Below are positions 55,664 to 64,000 of a stretch of DNA of 64,000 bases, one piece after another. A program made the position numbers and the translations under genes. Location of the stretch: NCBI GenBank assembly GCA_018136815.1, contig CM030938.1, forward strand, positions 1,586,202 through 1,650,201, read 5' to 3'. Each line of letters begins with the position of its first letter. The first letter of the stretch is position 1. The notes below the pieces were generated by a model. The model did no database searches, was not told where the DNA came from, and saw only the letters and a program-made list of their open reading frames with translations. Source of the stretch: Isochrysis galbana. Its lineage: Eukaryota; Haptophyta; Isochrysidales; Isochrysidaceae.

Positions 55664-57739
55664 CTACCCCTCCAGCCCCTTCCCGTACGGAGTGTAGAAC
55701 CTGTCTGCCACGCTCGCGATGGTGCAATGACTATACAGATCAATGTCGAAATCTTTGAGGAGCATGCTTCTGAACATTTCATGACCTTGCTTCAACACAA
55801 GCGTATCGATTTCGCAATAACGACTGCTATAGCGGATAAGGTCGAATTTGTCAGGCTCGATTTCACATCCCCACTCTGTCATGTTCTTGAACAGGATCTC
55901 ACGATCATCGTCCGAGGTCACCTCCCTAAGCAATTTGGCTCTCGACACAAAGCCGTTATTCCTTCCGAACACGAACTCATGAGTCATTAGATGATGAGGC
56001 ATGTATTCTTTGTGTCGCTCGAACTTGAACATCTTCGGAAAGTTTGCTAGCGCATTCGGTATCATCTTGTATGTATCGCGAAATAGGAGGTGAATAGCTC
56101 TCACTTGACCATCTTTCTCCTCCGAGTATTTGGCTCTAGCTGAATAAACATCCGTACCCCGCTCGATTGTATCAATCCGACTCAGTTTTGATATGATCTG
56201 CGCTAGATCGTATGTCAAATTATGGACCATCACGCGAGCTGTGAGATCCCTCTTCCCTTGAAAGTCCATTGGGCCGAAGTTCCTGTTCGCGCGATCGATC
56301 ATCCAACTGAAAGCCATCTTGATCGGATCCTCGCAGTCACGAATGGTTGCCGAGAATGTCTCGCCGTCGGGACCGCCCTCCGTGACCGAGACGGCGTAGC
56401 ACCTATGCTTATCGAATGGACACGTCTCCGTATCCAGATAGAAATCTCCGTGGCATCTATGCACCGTGATTGAGTTCATGACCTCTGTGAAGCGCTGTTT
56501 ATTGTTAAGACCGAGTCGTGTAAATTTTTTCTTTAGTCGCTCACCCTCTACCTCGTCCATACCCATGATCTCTTTCAACTTTTCCCTTACTTTTCTAGTG
56601 TTGTTACCATCCGTTTTACCCATCTTGTCATGCTTTAGTCGAACATCGCCGTCGCTTATGGTAAGCTCGTCGCCGAACTCTAGCTTGCTCACATTTCGCC
56701 ATTCTATGTGCTTGTACACTCGTTCATCATTGCAGCTCAGTGGCTTCAACAAATCCGGGATCTTGAACATGAGCTTCAGCAACTCCCAACTGTCGAGTCC
56801 GGATTGCTTTTGATTGACGCGACGATTAGCATCGATGAACTCCCACCATCGCTCCTTATGCTTAAGCTCTTGGAAGTGCTTCAGAGCATAGCTCGTGATG
56901 CCAGTAGGAATGATTGGAATGTAATGATCTTCAATCAGCGCAATGGTCTTGATGTTGGTACCCTTGCCGATCTTCGTCAAATTCTTGTCGCCTAGCGTGC
57001 GCACATGAAGTTGGATCCCATCTACATTATCGTCGAGAATGTACTTGATGTTCGTTCGTGAAATCTTACTGCGCATGAACTTACGCTTGATGCTGTCAAT
57101 GAGTGCCTCGTCTACGCCCGACTCTTGAAGAGCGTTGATTAGACATGGTGTTGTATAATTTTTAGCGCTTGTGTGACGCTCGTAAAGTTGGATCTTCTCG
57201 AGTATCGGAAGCGCGTATTCGCGGAATTCCCCGCACCCAATCACGTCGAAATCGATCCACCACTTCAAAAATTCGCCTCCGGGGCGGGACCACCTACCAT
57301 TTCGGCTCACTGCACGAATCTCTATCGTCAATGGACCGCTGGCGCTCTCAATGAGCTCCTCCGTAGCTTGGAAGTCGCTATTCATATGATACTCTTCTTC
57401 CTCGGGGTAATAACCATGGATGAGACGATGTATGTAGTCTTTACTAATCGTACGATACTCTTCAATAATCGTCCGACGTCGACCCGAGCCAATGGGCGCA
57501 CTCAAACGCATAATGTATTTTTGCTGTAGAGCTGAGTCTGCATAACGTCCTATAATGTGAATCAACTCAAGAGATGTCTCCACAATAAAACGTGCGTTGG
57601 GCGGCGGAGGACCTGAGCGCGTGAACCCTTCTGCACGAAGCTGGCGGTTCCAGCGCCGTTTATCTCTGGCTGTGACATTTTGCTGAGAAGCGCCGTAGCG
57701 GAACTCTCCATCGATGTCCGCTGGTTGTTGTGATGACAT
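55664..57739 (-). pseudogene. Protein-primed DNA polymerase B, truncated after the exonuclease
   Basis: The 691-residue frame begins at an ATG (57739). Residues 1-420 resemble the long N-terminal region of Polinton/PLV polymerases (HVRTLGDKNLTKIGKGTNIK near 245-265). The 3'-5' exonuclease follows: Exo I FYLDTET (436-439), Exo II VHNLTYD (505-511) and Exo III YCEID (641-645). The frame then reads SHCTIASVADRFY and ends nine codons later inside the antisense of the adhesin C-terminus. The polymerase motifs expected next (SLYPS, KxY, DTDS types) are absent here and were not seen elsewhere in the window. The gene can therefore no longer make a working polymerase. The upstream 40 bp is AT-rich, as in a viral promoter. 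Confidence 0.8.
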
Positions 57740-58171
57740 GATGGTTGGTGCTCTTTGATATAGGGGAGAGAAAATTTTTCACCCGATGTCCCACTTTTGG
57801 TAGAAGTTATAAAACTTCCGACCGAGCACCCTCACCTTACCTATAGGAACAGAAAAAAGTTGCCCGCGTCCCCCGCCACCCACCCCTTCGTGACCGACCT
57901 GCCACCATTCGTGAACGGTCTGCCACCCCACCCCCGGCTGCGTGCGGCTGCGTGCGCCTGTGTCAGCCCACCTGCGACCACCTGCACCCACACGCGCGCA
58001 TCTGCACACACACGCGCTGGCGCCTTCCTCGATCACCACACAGCTGCGCTGCGTCGAGCCAGCTGCGCTGCGTCGAGCCATGAAGCAACAAAGTAGCAGG
58101 ACGGGGCGGGCGGGCGGATGCGTGCCGCTGTGACAGGACACATGCGACCACCTGCAGGCACACGCACGCAT

Positions 58172-58208
<37 letters not shown>

Positions 58209-58335
58209 CGCACCTTCCTCGAGACCCACACAGCTGCGATGAGTACACCTAACTGCGCTGCGTCGCTGGAAGGATGCATGAAACTAAGGGTAGCTCGACG
58301 GGGCGGGCGGGCGGTAAGGACGCTGCAGCACCCTA
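57740..58335. repeat. Imperfect ~200-bp duplication with (CA)n
   Basis: CACCTGC.CCACACGCGCGCATCTGCACACAC, CACACAGCTGCG, GCTGCGTCG and CGACGGGGCGGGCGGGCGG recur about 190 bp apart. The second copy holds a (CA)n tract at about 58175-58205. This is the right-hand flank of the viral block; no gene was seen. Confidence 0.6.
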
Positions 58336-58342
58336 CTCCCAC

Positions 58343-58930
58343 CAAAGGGGATGCTGTTTGGGCTCCACTCTTAGGATCCGAGTCGCTACGCGCCTCGAAT
58401 CGTCGGGCCTGCGGCCCTCCCCATGGGGATGCTCAACCCCTCTGTAGGTCATAAAGGGGATGCTGTTTGGGCTCCACTCTTAGGATCCGAGTCGCTACGC
58501 GCCTCGAATCAGGATCCGAGTCGCTACGCGCCTCGAATCGTCGGGCCTGCGGCCCTCCCATGGGATGCTCAACCCCTCTGTAGGTCATAAAGGGGATGCT
58601 GTTTGGGCTCCACTCTTAGGATCCGAGTCGCTACGCGCCTCGAATCGTCGGGCCTGCGGCCCTCCCATGGGATGCTCAACCCCTCTGTAGGTCATAAAGG
58701 GGATGCTGTTTGGGCTCCACTCTTAGGATCCGAGTCGCTACGCGCCTCGAATCAGGATCCGAGTCGCTACGCGCCTCGAATCGTCGGGCCTGCGGCCCTC
58801 CCCATGGGGATGCTCTACCCCTCTGTAGGTCATAAAGGGGATGCTGTTTGGGCTCCACTCTTAGGATCCGAGTCGCTACGCGCCTCGAATCGTCGGGCCT
58901 GCGGCCCTCCCCCATGGGGATGCTCAACTC
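58343..58930 (+). repeat. Five-copy tandem repeat with alternating unit lengths
   Basis: Units begin AAGGGGATGCTGTTTGGGCT at about 58345, 58454, 58590, 58697 and 58835 (spacings 109, 136, 107, 138). The longer units (second and fourth) carry an internal duplication of AGGATCCGAGTCGCTACGCG plus CCTCGAATC. The alternation suggests the array grew by duplication of a short+long pair. Confidence 0.85.
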
Positions 58931-59049
58931 CCTCCACAGCCCATTTTTCTGCCCCAGTGAGTTAGTGTGGATTTCAGCCCGGGTTCCCTATTCATCCTCA
59001 CTCGCCCTCGCCTCTCCCCGCTCGTTCGATGTCGCTTTCGCCGCCGTCC

Positions 59050-59392
59050 TCGCCCTCGCTCAAGCCCGCCAGCCCGCCTTCCTCTGCTGACGGGCTTCAG
59101 CCTGTCAGCACCTCCGAACTCGTCTCCCTCGCCGGGCCTGCCGCCCCTAGATGGGAAATACACGTATTCACCGTATTTGGCCTGAGGCCAAATACATATG
59201 TATTTGGCTGTATTTGAAGCGCGTCCTGGGTTGTAGGCCTCGAATGTATTTGAAATGTATTTGGCCGGAGGCCAAATACATATGTATTTGGCTGTATTTG
59301 CAGGCCCCGGCACCGTATTTCCCATCTAGGCTGCCGCCGGCTTTGCCCCTTCCTCATTGCCCTCAGGCCCAATGGGCCACTCCAATTCGTCA
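59050..59392 (-). mobile_element. LTR fragment, same family as the solo LTR
   Basis: On the minus strand it starts TGACGAATTGGAGTGGCCCA at 59392. It continues GGGCCTGAGGGCAATGAGGA and, beyond the inserted MITE, GGGAGACGAGTTCGGAGGTG, GCCCGTCAGCAGAGGAAGGC and CTTGAGCGAGGGCGAGGAC, in step with 23411-23570. Homology is lost near 59050, so the 3' part is missing. Confidence 0.75.
59146..59330. mobile_element. hAT-type MITE, copy 2, nested in the LTR fragment
   Basis: Perfect 16-bp terminal inverted repeats CCTAGATGGGAAATAC / GTATTTCCCATCTAGG enclose 185 bp. The perfect 8-bp target duplication CTGCCGCC lies at 59138-59145 and 59331-59338. Internal AAATACATATGTATTTGGCT motifs occur twice. The 8-bp duplication places it with hAT elements. 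Confidence 0.92.
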
Positions 59393-59400
59393 GCCCCCCC

Positions 59401-59672
59401 CCCCCCCCTGCGTTGCTGTTTGCTGTTTTTACCCGAAAGGGGTTTTCCCCCAGCGTGGAGCGTGGACTCGAGGAGAGGACGTGCTGGGGCGGTGCGCGGG
59501 GTCGGTGCGTGCACTGGAGGGAGGACAAATATCGAGGGGAGGGGGCAGTGCCCCCTCCCCCTGGTAGCACTCGGACACCTGGCTCGTCAGGCATGGGCAT
59601 GGGCATGGCGAGATTCCATGACGGAAAAGTTGTGTCCGGTGTCCGATTAGCTAGTGGGGGTGGCTAGGATAT
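59401..59672 (-). repeat. Dispersed repeat, copy 2 (starts at C run)
   Basis: Reverse complement of 10556-10797; see that entry for shared motifs. The C run at its left edge abuts the LTR fragment. Confidence 0.7.
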
Positions 59673-60367
59673 AACATTAATTATTTAATTTATTTTCGGC
59701 CCTTTGCGACTTTAGCGTCTTTTGTTAGTATTTGGTTACGTTTTGTTGTGGGGGCCCAAGAGGGGGGTCTTGGTCCTGATGCCTGATGGCTGATGGGCCC
59801 TGGATATGTGAAATGTGCTTGTTGGTGGTTGGGTGTATTGGGAACTTTCCACCGAAAAAAATCCTCAAATTTTCTCACCCCTGAGATGGTCATTTTCTTA
59901 CCCCTGATAAAAAACCCTGTTTGACCGCCCTACTAACCCGAGGTCTATATATATACATTATTACATATACATAGGCTATACATAGGATGATAGCAGGTCA
60001 TTGTCATTGTCAATGTCAATGTCAATGCTAGTAGCTAGTAGCGAGTACGTGATGATGACGAGCTGTAGCATGAGTCTAGCGACGGCGAACGAAGGATCGA
60101 GACACATGTGGGGACGCAATTCAATCCCCACGGGCCTCGGGAGTGAGAGCTGCACTCGACTACAAAACTCATTGAGATAGTCCACCTATTATTGCTTATT
60201 AGTATACTACTGGTACTTCATCTCTAATAGGAGTAGAGTACTTTACTTTCTGCCTCTCGAAAGAAATCGTCTTCCGACGCGAGAGGCTTCGTTTGTGACG
60301 AGAGAAAGATCGGGCGCGCGAGAGAGGGGAAGGGAGTGGGGGGGGGGGGAAGGGGAAGGGAACGGCC
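59673..60367. other. SAP gene upstream region
   Basis: It contains the TTGACCGCCCTAC motif (59921-59933), tandem GTCAAT units (about 60003-60027) and, from 60300, a purine-rich leader with a G run up to the SAP gene start. No other gene was seen. Confidence 0.4.
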
Positions 60368-61370
60368 ATGGACGTGAAGAAGCTCAAGGTGGCCGAGCTG
60401 AAGGAGCTGCTCTCTGATCGAGGATTGAGCACGAACGGCAAGAAGGACGAGCTCATCGCCCGCCTCGAACTCTCCGAGAAGGAGCGGGCGGGCGCAGCGG
60501 GCCCAGCTGCTGCTGATGACGACGTCCCCCCTGCGCAGGAGCAGCCAGAGGCTCCTGGGGCTCCCTCGTCCGCAGAGCCTAGCCAGGCCCCAGGTCCGCC
60601 TGCGCATGTTGCAGCCAGCCAGTGTGCACGGGCGGCAGGCCAGAGAGAAGGAGGAGGGGGGCAGAACGGGGGGCTCGGTGAGGGAGTTAAGGAGGGAGAG
60701 CTAGGGGTGTGTGGGTGGGGGGGAGGGGGAGGGGAGGGGGGGGGGGGGGGGGGCGGGAGGGGGAGGGGGGAGGGGGAGGGAGGCAGAGCTCCCCGTGCTC
60801 GCCAGATTCAGGCGACGGCGAAGGCGCGTCTGCTGTTGCGATGGTTCCCTCTACCACCCCCCACCTTGCCGTCCACTCCACCCATCTCGTCTTCCTGCGC
60901 GGCTCTTGTGGCTCATGTGCTACCCGCCCCCCTGGGATGTCAGCCCCGGCCGCAAAGCCTCCAGCAGCCAAGGACGACTTTGAGGCTAAGAAGGCTGAGC
61001 GCGCAGCTCGCTTCGGGATTGCAGTTGTACAAACAGTGCGCTCCACCCTGCATTTGCGTCGCTGCTTCTCCGCTTCCGCTGCAATGCTCTCAAAAGCGCA
61101 TGCCGATAATATCATGTGTATCACTTACCTCACATTCTTTGTGAACAGAAGAAGGACGTGACCTTGGCTGACGAAGAAAAGATCAAGGAGCGTGCCAAAC
61201 GCTTTGGTGTCATCAGCAAAGCAGCGGCCGCCCTCGATCCTGCGGAGGCGGAAAGGCTGCGCAAGCGAAAGGAGCGATTTGGCGACATCAGCAAGCAAAA
61301 TGCACCGGTCGATCCAGAGGAAGAGGAGAGAAGGAAAAAGCGTGCCGAACGCTTCAAGACCTCCAGTTGA
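60368..61370 (+). CDS. SAP-domain RNA/DNA-binding protein (SARNP/Tho1-like)
   Basis: Proposed exons 60368-60593, 60944-61026 and 61149-61370 encode 176 residues. The SAP domain is N-terminal (about 5-35: LKVAELKELLSDRGLSTNGK, DELIARL) and binds nucleic acid. A Pro/Ala-rich linker follows, then repeats of (R/K)xxRFG(x)IS: ERAARFGI, ERAKRFGVIS and KERFGDIS, ending KKRAERFKTSS. This layout is that of SARNP/CIP29/Tho1, which works with TREX and the DEAD-box helicase in mRNA export. Donor sites GTCCGC and GTACAA are weak, but they keep frame and join the repeats. The first intron holds a long G run (about 60717-60780), so exact junctions need transcript data. Confidence 0.75.
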
Positions 61371-62746
61371 AGAGGGGCGGACGGGTGATCACTTGCGCAA
61401 GACGACGCAACCGTCTCGCAGCAGCCAGTTACCGCCAGCATTGCGTCGCTATCTCTTCAATCACCAGGAATGTCGCGCTATGAAACTGTTGCATCGTGGT
61501 TGGTAGACGCCCTCCCTACTTTTGGGCGCCTTTCACTGAGAGCGGGAGGAGATGTTTTGGAAGAGAGGCCTTCAAATAAAACTTGAAGCATGTGTGGGTC
61601 TGTGCCAGTGGAGGCCGCCATGCGGTGATGGACGGTCACGCTTGACTTATCCCCGTCACGCATCACGCCTGCGCTAGGGGGTGAGTTTCCGCGTCTAAGA
61701 GCCATCTCGTATCCACGTCTTTTCATTTTGCTGCGCGCCCTGCACGCGCGCAGGTATATCATCGGTGTGTAGCTGTTTATGTGTGCTTTGGTGCGCCTGT
61801 ATGCAATGTGCATGTGTGCGTGTATCCGTCTGCTCTATCATCATCATCATGATCATCATTGACGTTGATCATTGGCGTCGCATGCCGTATCAAGTATCGG
61901 TTTACAACCAATGCGTGCTGTGCGTAGCGTGTGGGGCGTCGTGACAGTGGCTGGCTTGGAGGAGGAGTGGTCGGCGCGCGCGCTCCACGTCACCACATCC
62001 ACATATAGAGGGGTATATTTGCGCACACAGTGTGAGATTCTGGTGCCAAAAGGTGACAATAAGGGCTCGCTCCAGCGGCTATCTCCCCGGGTGCCGGGGA
62101 CTTAGCCGCTGCAGCGGCCGCGGAGGCCCGCCGCGCGCCGCTCCCCTCCCCCCCTTCCCCCACTCCTTGCTCTGGCAGCCCAGCTTGCCACCCAGGGGTG
62201 TGCTTGCGCGGCCAACACCAAAGGTAAGTCCCCCCCACGCTGCCTGCCGCGATGTGCCCCTTCACGCTCGCCGCGCTCGCCTCCAGGTCGTTCTCGCACT
62301 CCCCCCTTCGCAGCGCGCAGACGAGCGCCAGAAGCCAGGTGCGAGCAGCGCGCGCGCAGCGCGAGCCCCCCGCCCGGCCTTGGCCTGGGTGTGCCATACC
62401 CAGCACTTGACCCCGCCCCAGCCCACACCCGCCTCGCAGCAAGCTTCCCTGGCTGAAAAGTCAGAGTTGGCGTCTCTCTCGGCAGGCGCGGCCGGTCAGC
62501 AGATCGGCTACAGGGCTCGAAGGGGTCGAATTGGGGGGGCAGTGCGCGGGTGTATTCGTAATAGTAGTATATGTGTATGGACTGTCTGTGCGCCGCATGG
62601 CGACGCGCAGGCAGTCCATATGTGCGCGTCTAGAGCCTGATTTCTAGTGTTTGTGGCATGTTTGAAAGGGCGCTGGGGGCACCATTCGTAACATAACTTA
62701 ATGATATGTTTATGAGAATAAATCTATCTATCGTAGAGTTGTCAAA
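61371..62746. other. Gap downstream of SAP gene
   Basis: There is an ATC/ATG triplet repeat at about 61836-61858. Open frames of 60-200 codons overlap on both strands without domains. No gene could be supported in this 1.4 kb. Confidence 0.35.
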
Positions 62747-63445
62747 TCATTTGTCGGTGAACGACAGAGAACTTACGTTTCCCGGTCGCTGCATTACAGT
62801 TGTTTCTCGCCTTGCCCTCACCCTCTCTAGTCCTCCCCCGAGAGAATTCTCCTCTCCCGCCTCGCCTCTCGCCACGATCGGCTCAGTCGCCCTCAAAAGT
62901 GCTGCCACATTGGGGAAGTGGGCTGCATGTGTGCCCAAGCTGCGCCCACGCTCGCGCAATCCCTCCAACAGATCATGCACTAAGAGAATCTCTAGACCGT
63001 CACCCTCCAACTGATAGGTGGTTTTGCACAAAACCTCCATGTCCATCGCCAATGCCAATTCCAGTCGTAGTGTTTCTTTCTTCGCGCGATAGATGGTTAG
63101 CATACTTTGGGTAGTAGTCCCTCCCACACCCTCGCTGTCTAGTTGTTCGAGAAAAGTACCGAGAGTGCCGAAGTTGACGGCGAGGTCCTTCATGATCTCC
63201 CATCTAGACCACCATCTGGTTTTGGAGAAGCTCTTCATCGACGAGCCGGTGACTCTTTGCCATATTAGGCGTGGCATGTGCGAATGAGATACCAATGAGA
63301 GCCATGGGGAGAGGAATTCTTCAACGGTTTTTAAATGCAAATGCTCTCCAGTGTGCTGTAGCGTGTGAGGGGTGAGACGGGACAGTTCAGCGCGTGGGGG
63401 GCGCTTGGGGGCAGGCAGAGAAGGGGGAGAGGGGAGAGGGGCCAC
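62747..63445 (-). pseudogene. hAT transposase fragment
   Basis: The frame reads KTRWWSRWEIMKDLAVNFGT, LRLELALAMDMEVLCKTTYQ and LEGDGLEILLVHDLLEGLRE, clearly homologous to the first half of the 6142-7392 copy. It stops before the C-terminal dimerisation domain. The N-terminal ~60 codons are low-complexity and likely not transposase. Confidence 0.75.
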
Positions 63446-63569
63446 TCACCCATGAGGCACGAGACGCCCGGCAACGGGGGGGTGATGTTCAATACCAGGG
63501 GGGGGGGGGGGGGCTCCCCTCTCTCCCAATACCAAGGGGGGGGCTCTCCTCTCTCCCGCTCCACTTCTA

Positions 63570-63673
63570 CCCAAATATGCAGGAAATATGCGAAAATGTG
63601 TCGACATTTGCAGATCTGACAAATCTACCCAAATATGAAATATGCAATTGCATATGCTGCATATTTCTACCTG
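63570..63673 (-). repeat. hAT 5' subterminal ATATGC array and terminal repeat
   Basis: AAATATGCAGGAAATATGCG, AAATATGAAATATGCA and CATATGCTGCATATTTC lie upstream of the hAT fragment and end in CTGCATATTTCTACCTG. This is the counterpart of 7719-7740 downstream of the other copy. Confidence 0.55.
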
Positions 63674-63719
63674 GGCCTATATATTATCATATAGCAGATA
63701 TCTAGATATTACTATTAAT

Positions 63720-63868
63720 ACTGATATTAGGCAAGGCTCGGGCACTATTAGTATCTATCTAGATAGTGCTGAGCCACTATTAGTATCTATCTAGATAGCC
63801 GAAGCGCCCTGTTAGCTAATATCTAGATAGCTCAAAATCAAACCTATTCACAGCCTTACCCCCCGGTG
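63720..63868 (-). repeat. CTATTAGTATCTATCTAGATAG repeat region
   Basis: Two direct CACTATTAGTATCTATCTAG units are followed by GTTAGCTAATATCTAGATAG. The segment ends AAACCTATTCACAGCCTTA, the inverse of the start of 33118-33310. Confidence 0.6.
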
Positions 63869-64000
63869 GTTTTTCCTCGTCGTGAGTCGGCCGACGTAGG
63901 TCGGTTCGCCTTACTGGGTTTTCCCTCATTTTAACTTGTGGGGGGTTAGAATGGGATCCGGGGGTTTGCGAGGGGGAGATGTGGAGGTGGAGGGTTGCAT
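63869..64000. other. Window edge, nothing recognised
   Basis: GC-rich sequence without recognisable features. Confidence 0.3.

Larger units (their letters stand above)
45853..55697 (+). pseudogene. Virus-type repeated galactose-binding adhesin, split by a LINE
   Basis: The two parts, 45853-47225 and 53792-55697, join in frame across the target-site duplication into 1092 codons. The gene is broken only by the LINE. The product is made of repeated beta-sandwich domains of F5/8-type-C (discoidin) style. Each has a start like YPPAPMTSNITVID, a TASASS motif, an AF/GW-type aromatic core, GEWLQL, and an FRLVV or YRVVV strand near its end. At least five or six units can be counted. Such domains bind glycans, and comparable long proteins serve as virion attachment or spike proteins, so host attachment is inferred. 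No membrane segment was seen. Its last codons overlap the end of the polymerase frame on the other strand (55664-55697). Confidence 0.7.

Noticed and set aside
58343..58930. Regular repeats as a CRISPR array
   Set aside because: Units are about 107-138 bp with no unique spacers, and the context is eukaryotic; it is a tandem minisatellite.

Overview
This window is nuclear DNA from a GC-rich eukaryote, probably a unicellular alga with a secondary plastid. Spliceosomal introns with pyrimidine-rich acceptors interrupt at least five genes (Obg GTPase, NEK-type kinase, DSS1/SEM1, a SAP-domain protein, a PHD-finger protein). The Obg GTPase starts with a signal peptide followed by a basic stretch, the bipartite leader expected for import into a complex plastid. 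Long (GA)n/(CT)n microsatellites, poly-G runs and many transposable-element relics fit a haptophyte- or stramenopile-like genome, but the lineage cannot be fixed from this sequence.

Host genes are sparse and are separated by repeats: kinesin-14 (3190-4962, -), a small RGG protein (8456-8926, +), a small membrane protein (12514-12750, -), plastid-type Obg (16682-18606, +), an unknown protein (20723-21853, -), DSS1/SEM1 (24816-25278, +), a NEK-like kinase (29058-32511, -), a membrane RING protein (35150-36469, -), a PHD-finger/HTH protein (38971-41212, -) and a SARNP/Tho1-like SAP protein (60368-61370, +). They are housekeeping or regulatory genes with no shared pathway.

The most unusual block is about 44.86-57.74 kb. 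Three virus-type genes lie together: a class-3-lipase-like gene and a giant repeated galactose-binding-type adhesin that diverge from a 41-bp gap, and a protein-primed family-B DNA polymerase gene that keeps its terminal-protein-like and exonuclease parts but stops before the polymerase domain. This looks like an integrated and decaying Polinton-like virus fragment. A full-length 6.55-kb LINE has inserted into the adhesin gene and is flanked by a 16-bp target-site duplication. Its single 2072-codon ORF fuses an ORF1-like region with CCCH zinc fingers, an APE endonuclease, a reverse transcriptase and a CCHC knuckle.

Relics of the same LINE superfamily recur through the window. Six start with a small hairpin whose stem sequence differs between copies while pairing is kept, placed 4 to 13 nt before an ATGGAGC start. 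Three 3' ends finish with a conserved hairpin followed by an oligo(T) run. Other mobile DNA includes decayed hAT transposases with GCATATTT subterminal arrays, two hAT-type MITEs with 8-bp target duplications (one nested in an LTR fragment), a 721-bp solo LTR with a 5-bp duplication, a long foldback element and several dispersed repeat families. No rRNA, tRNA or CRISPR array was found.
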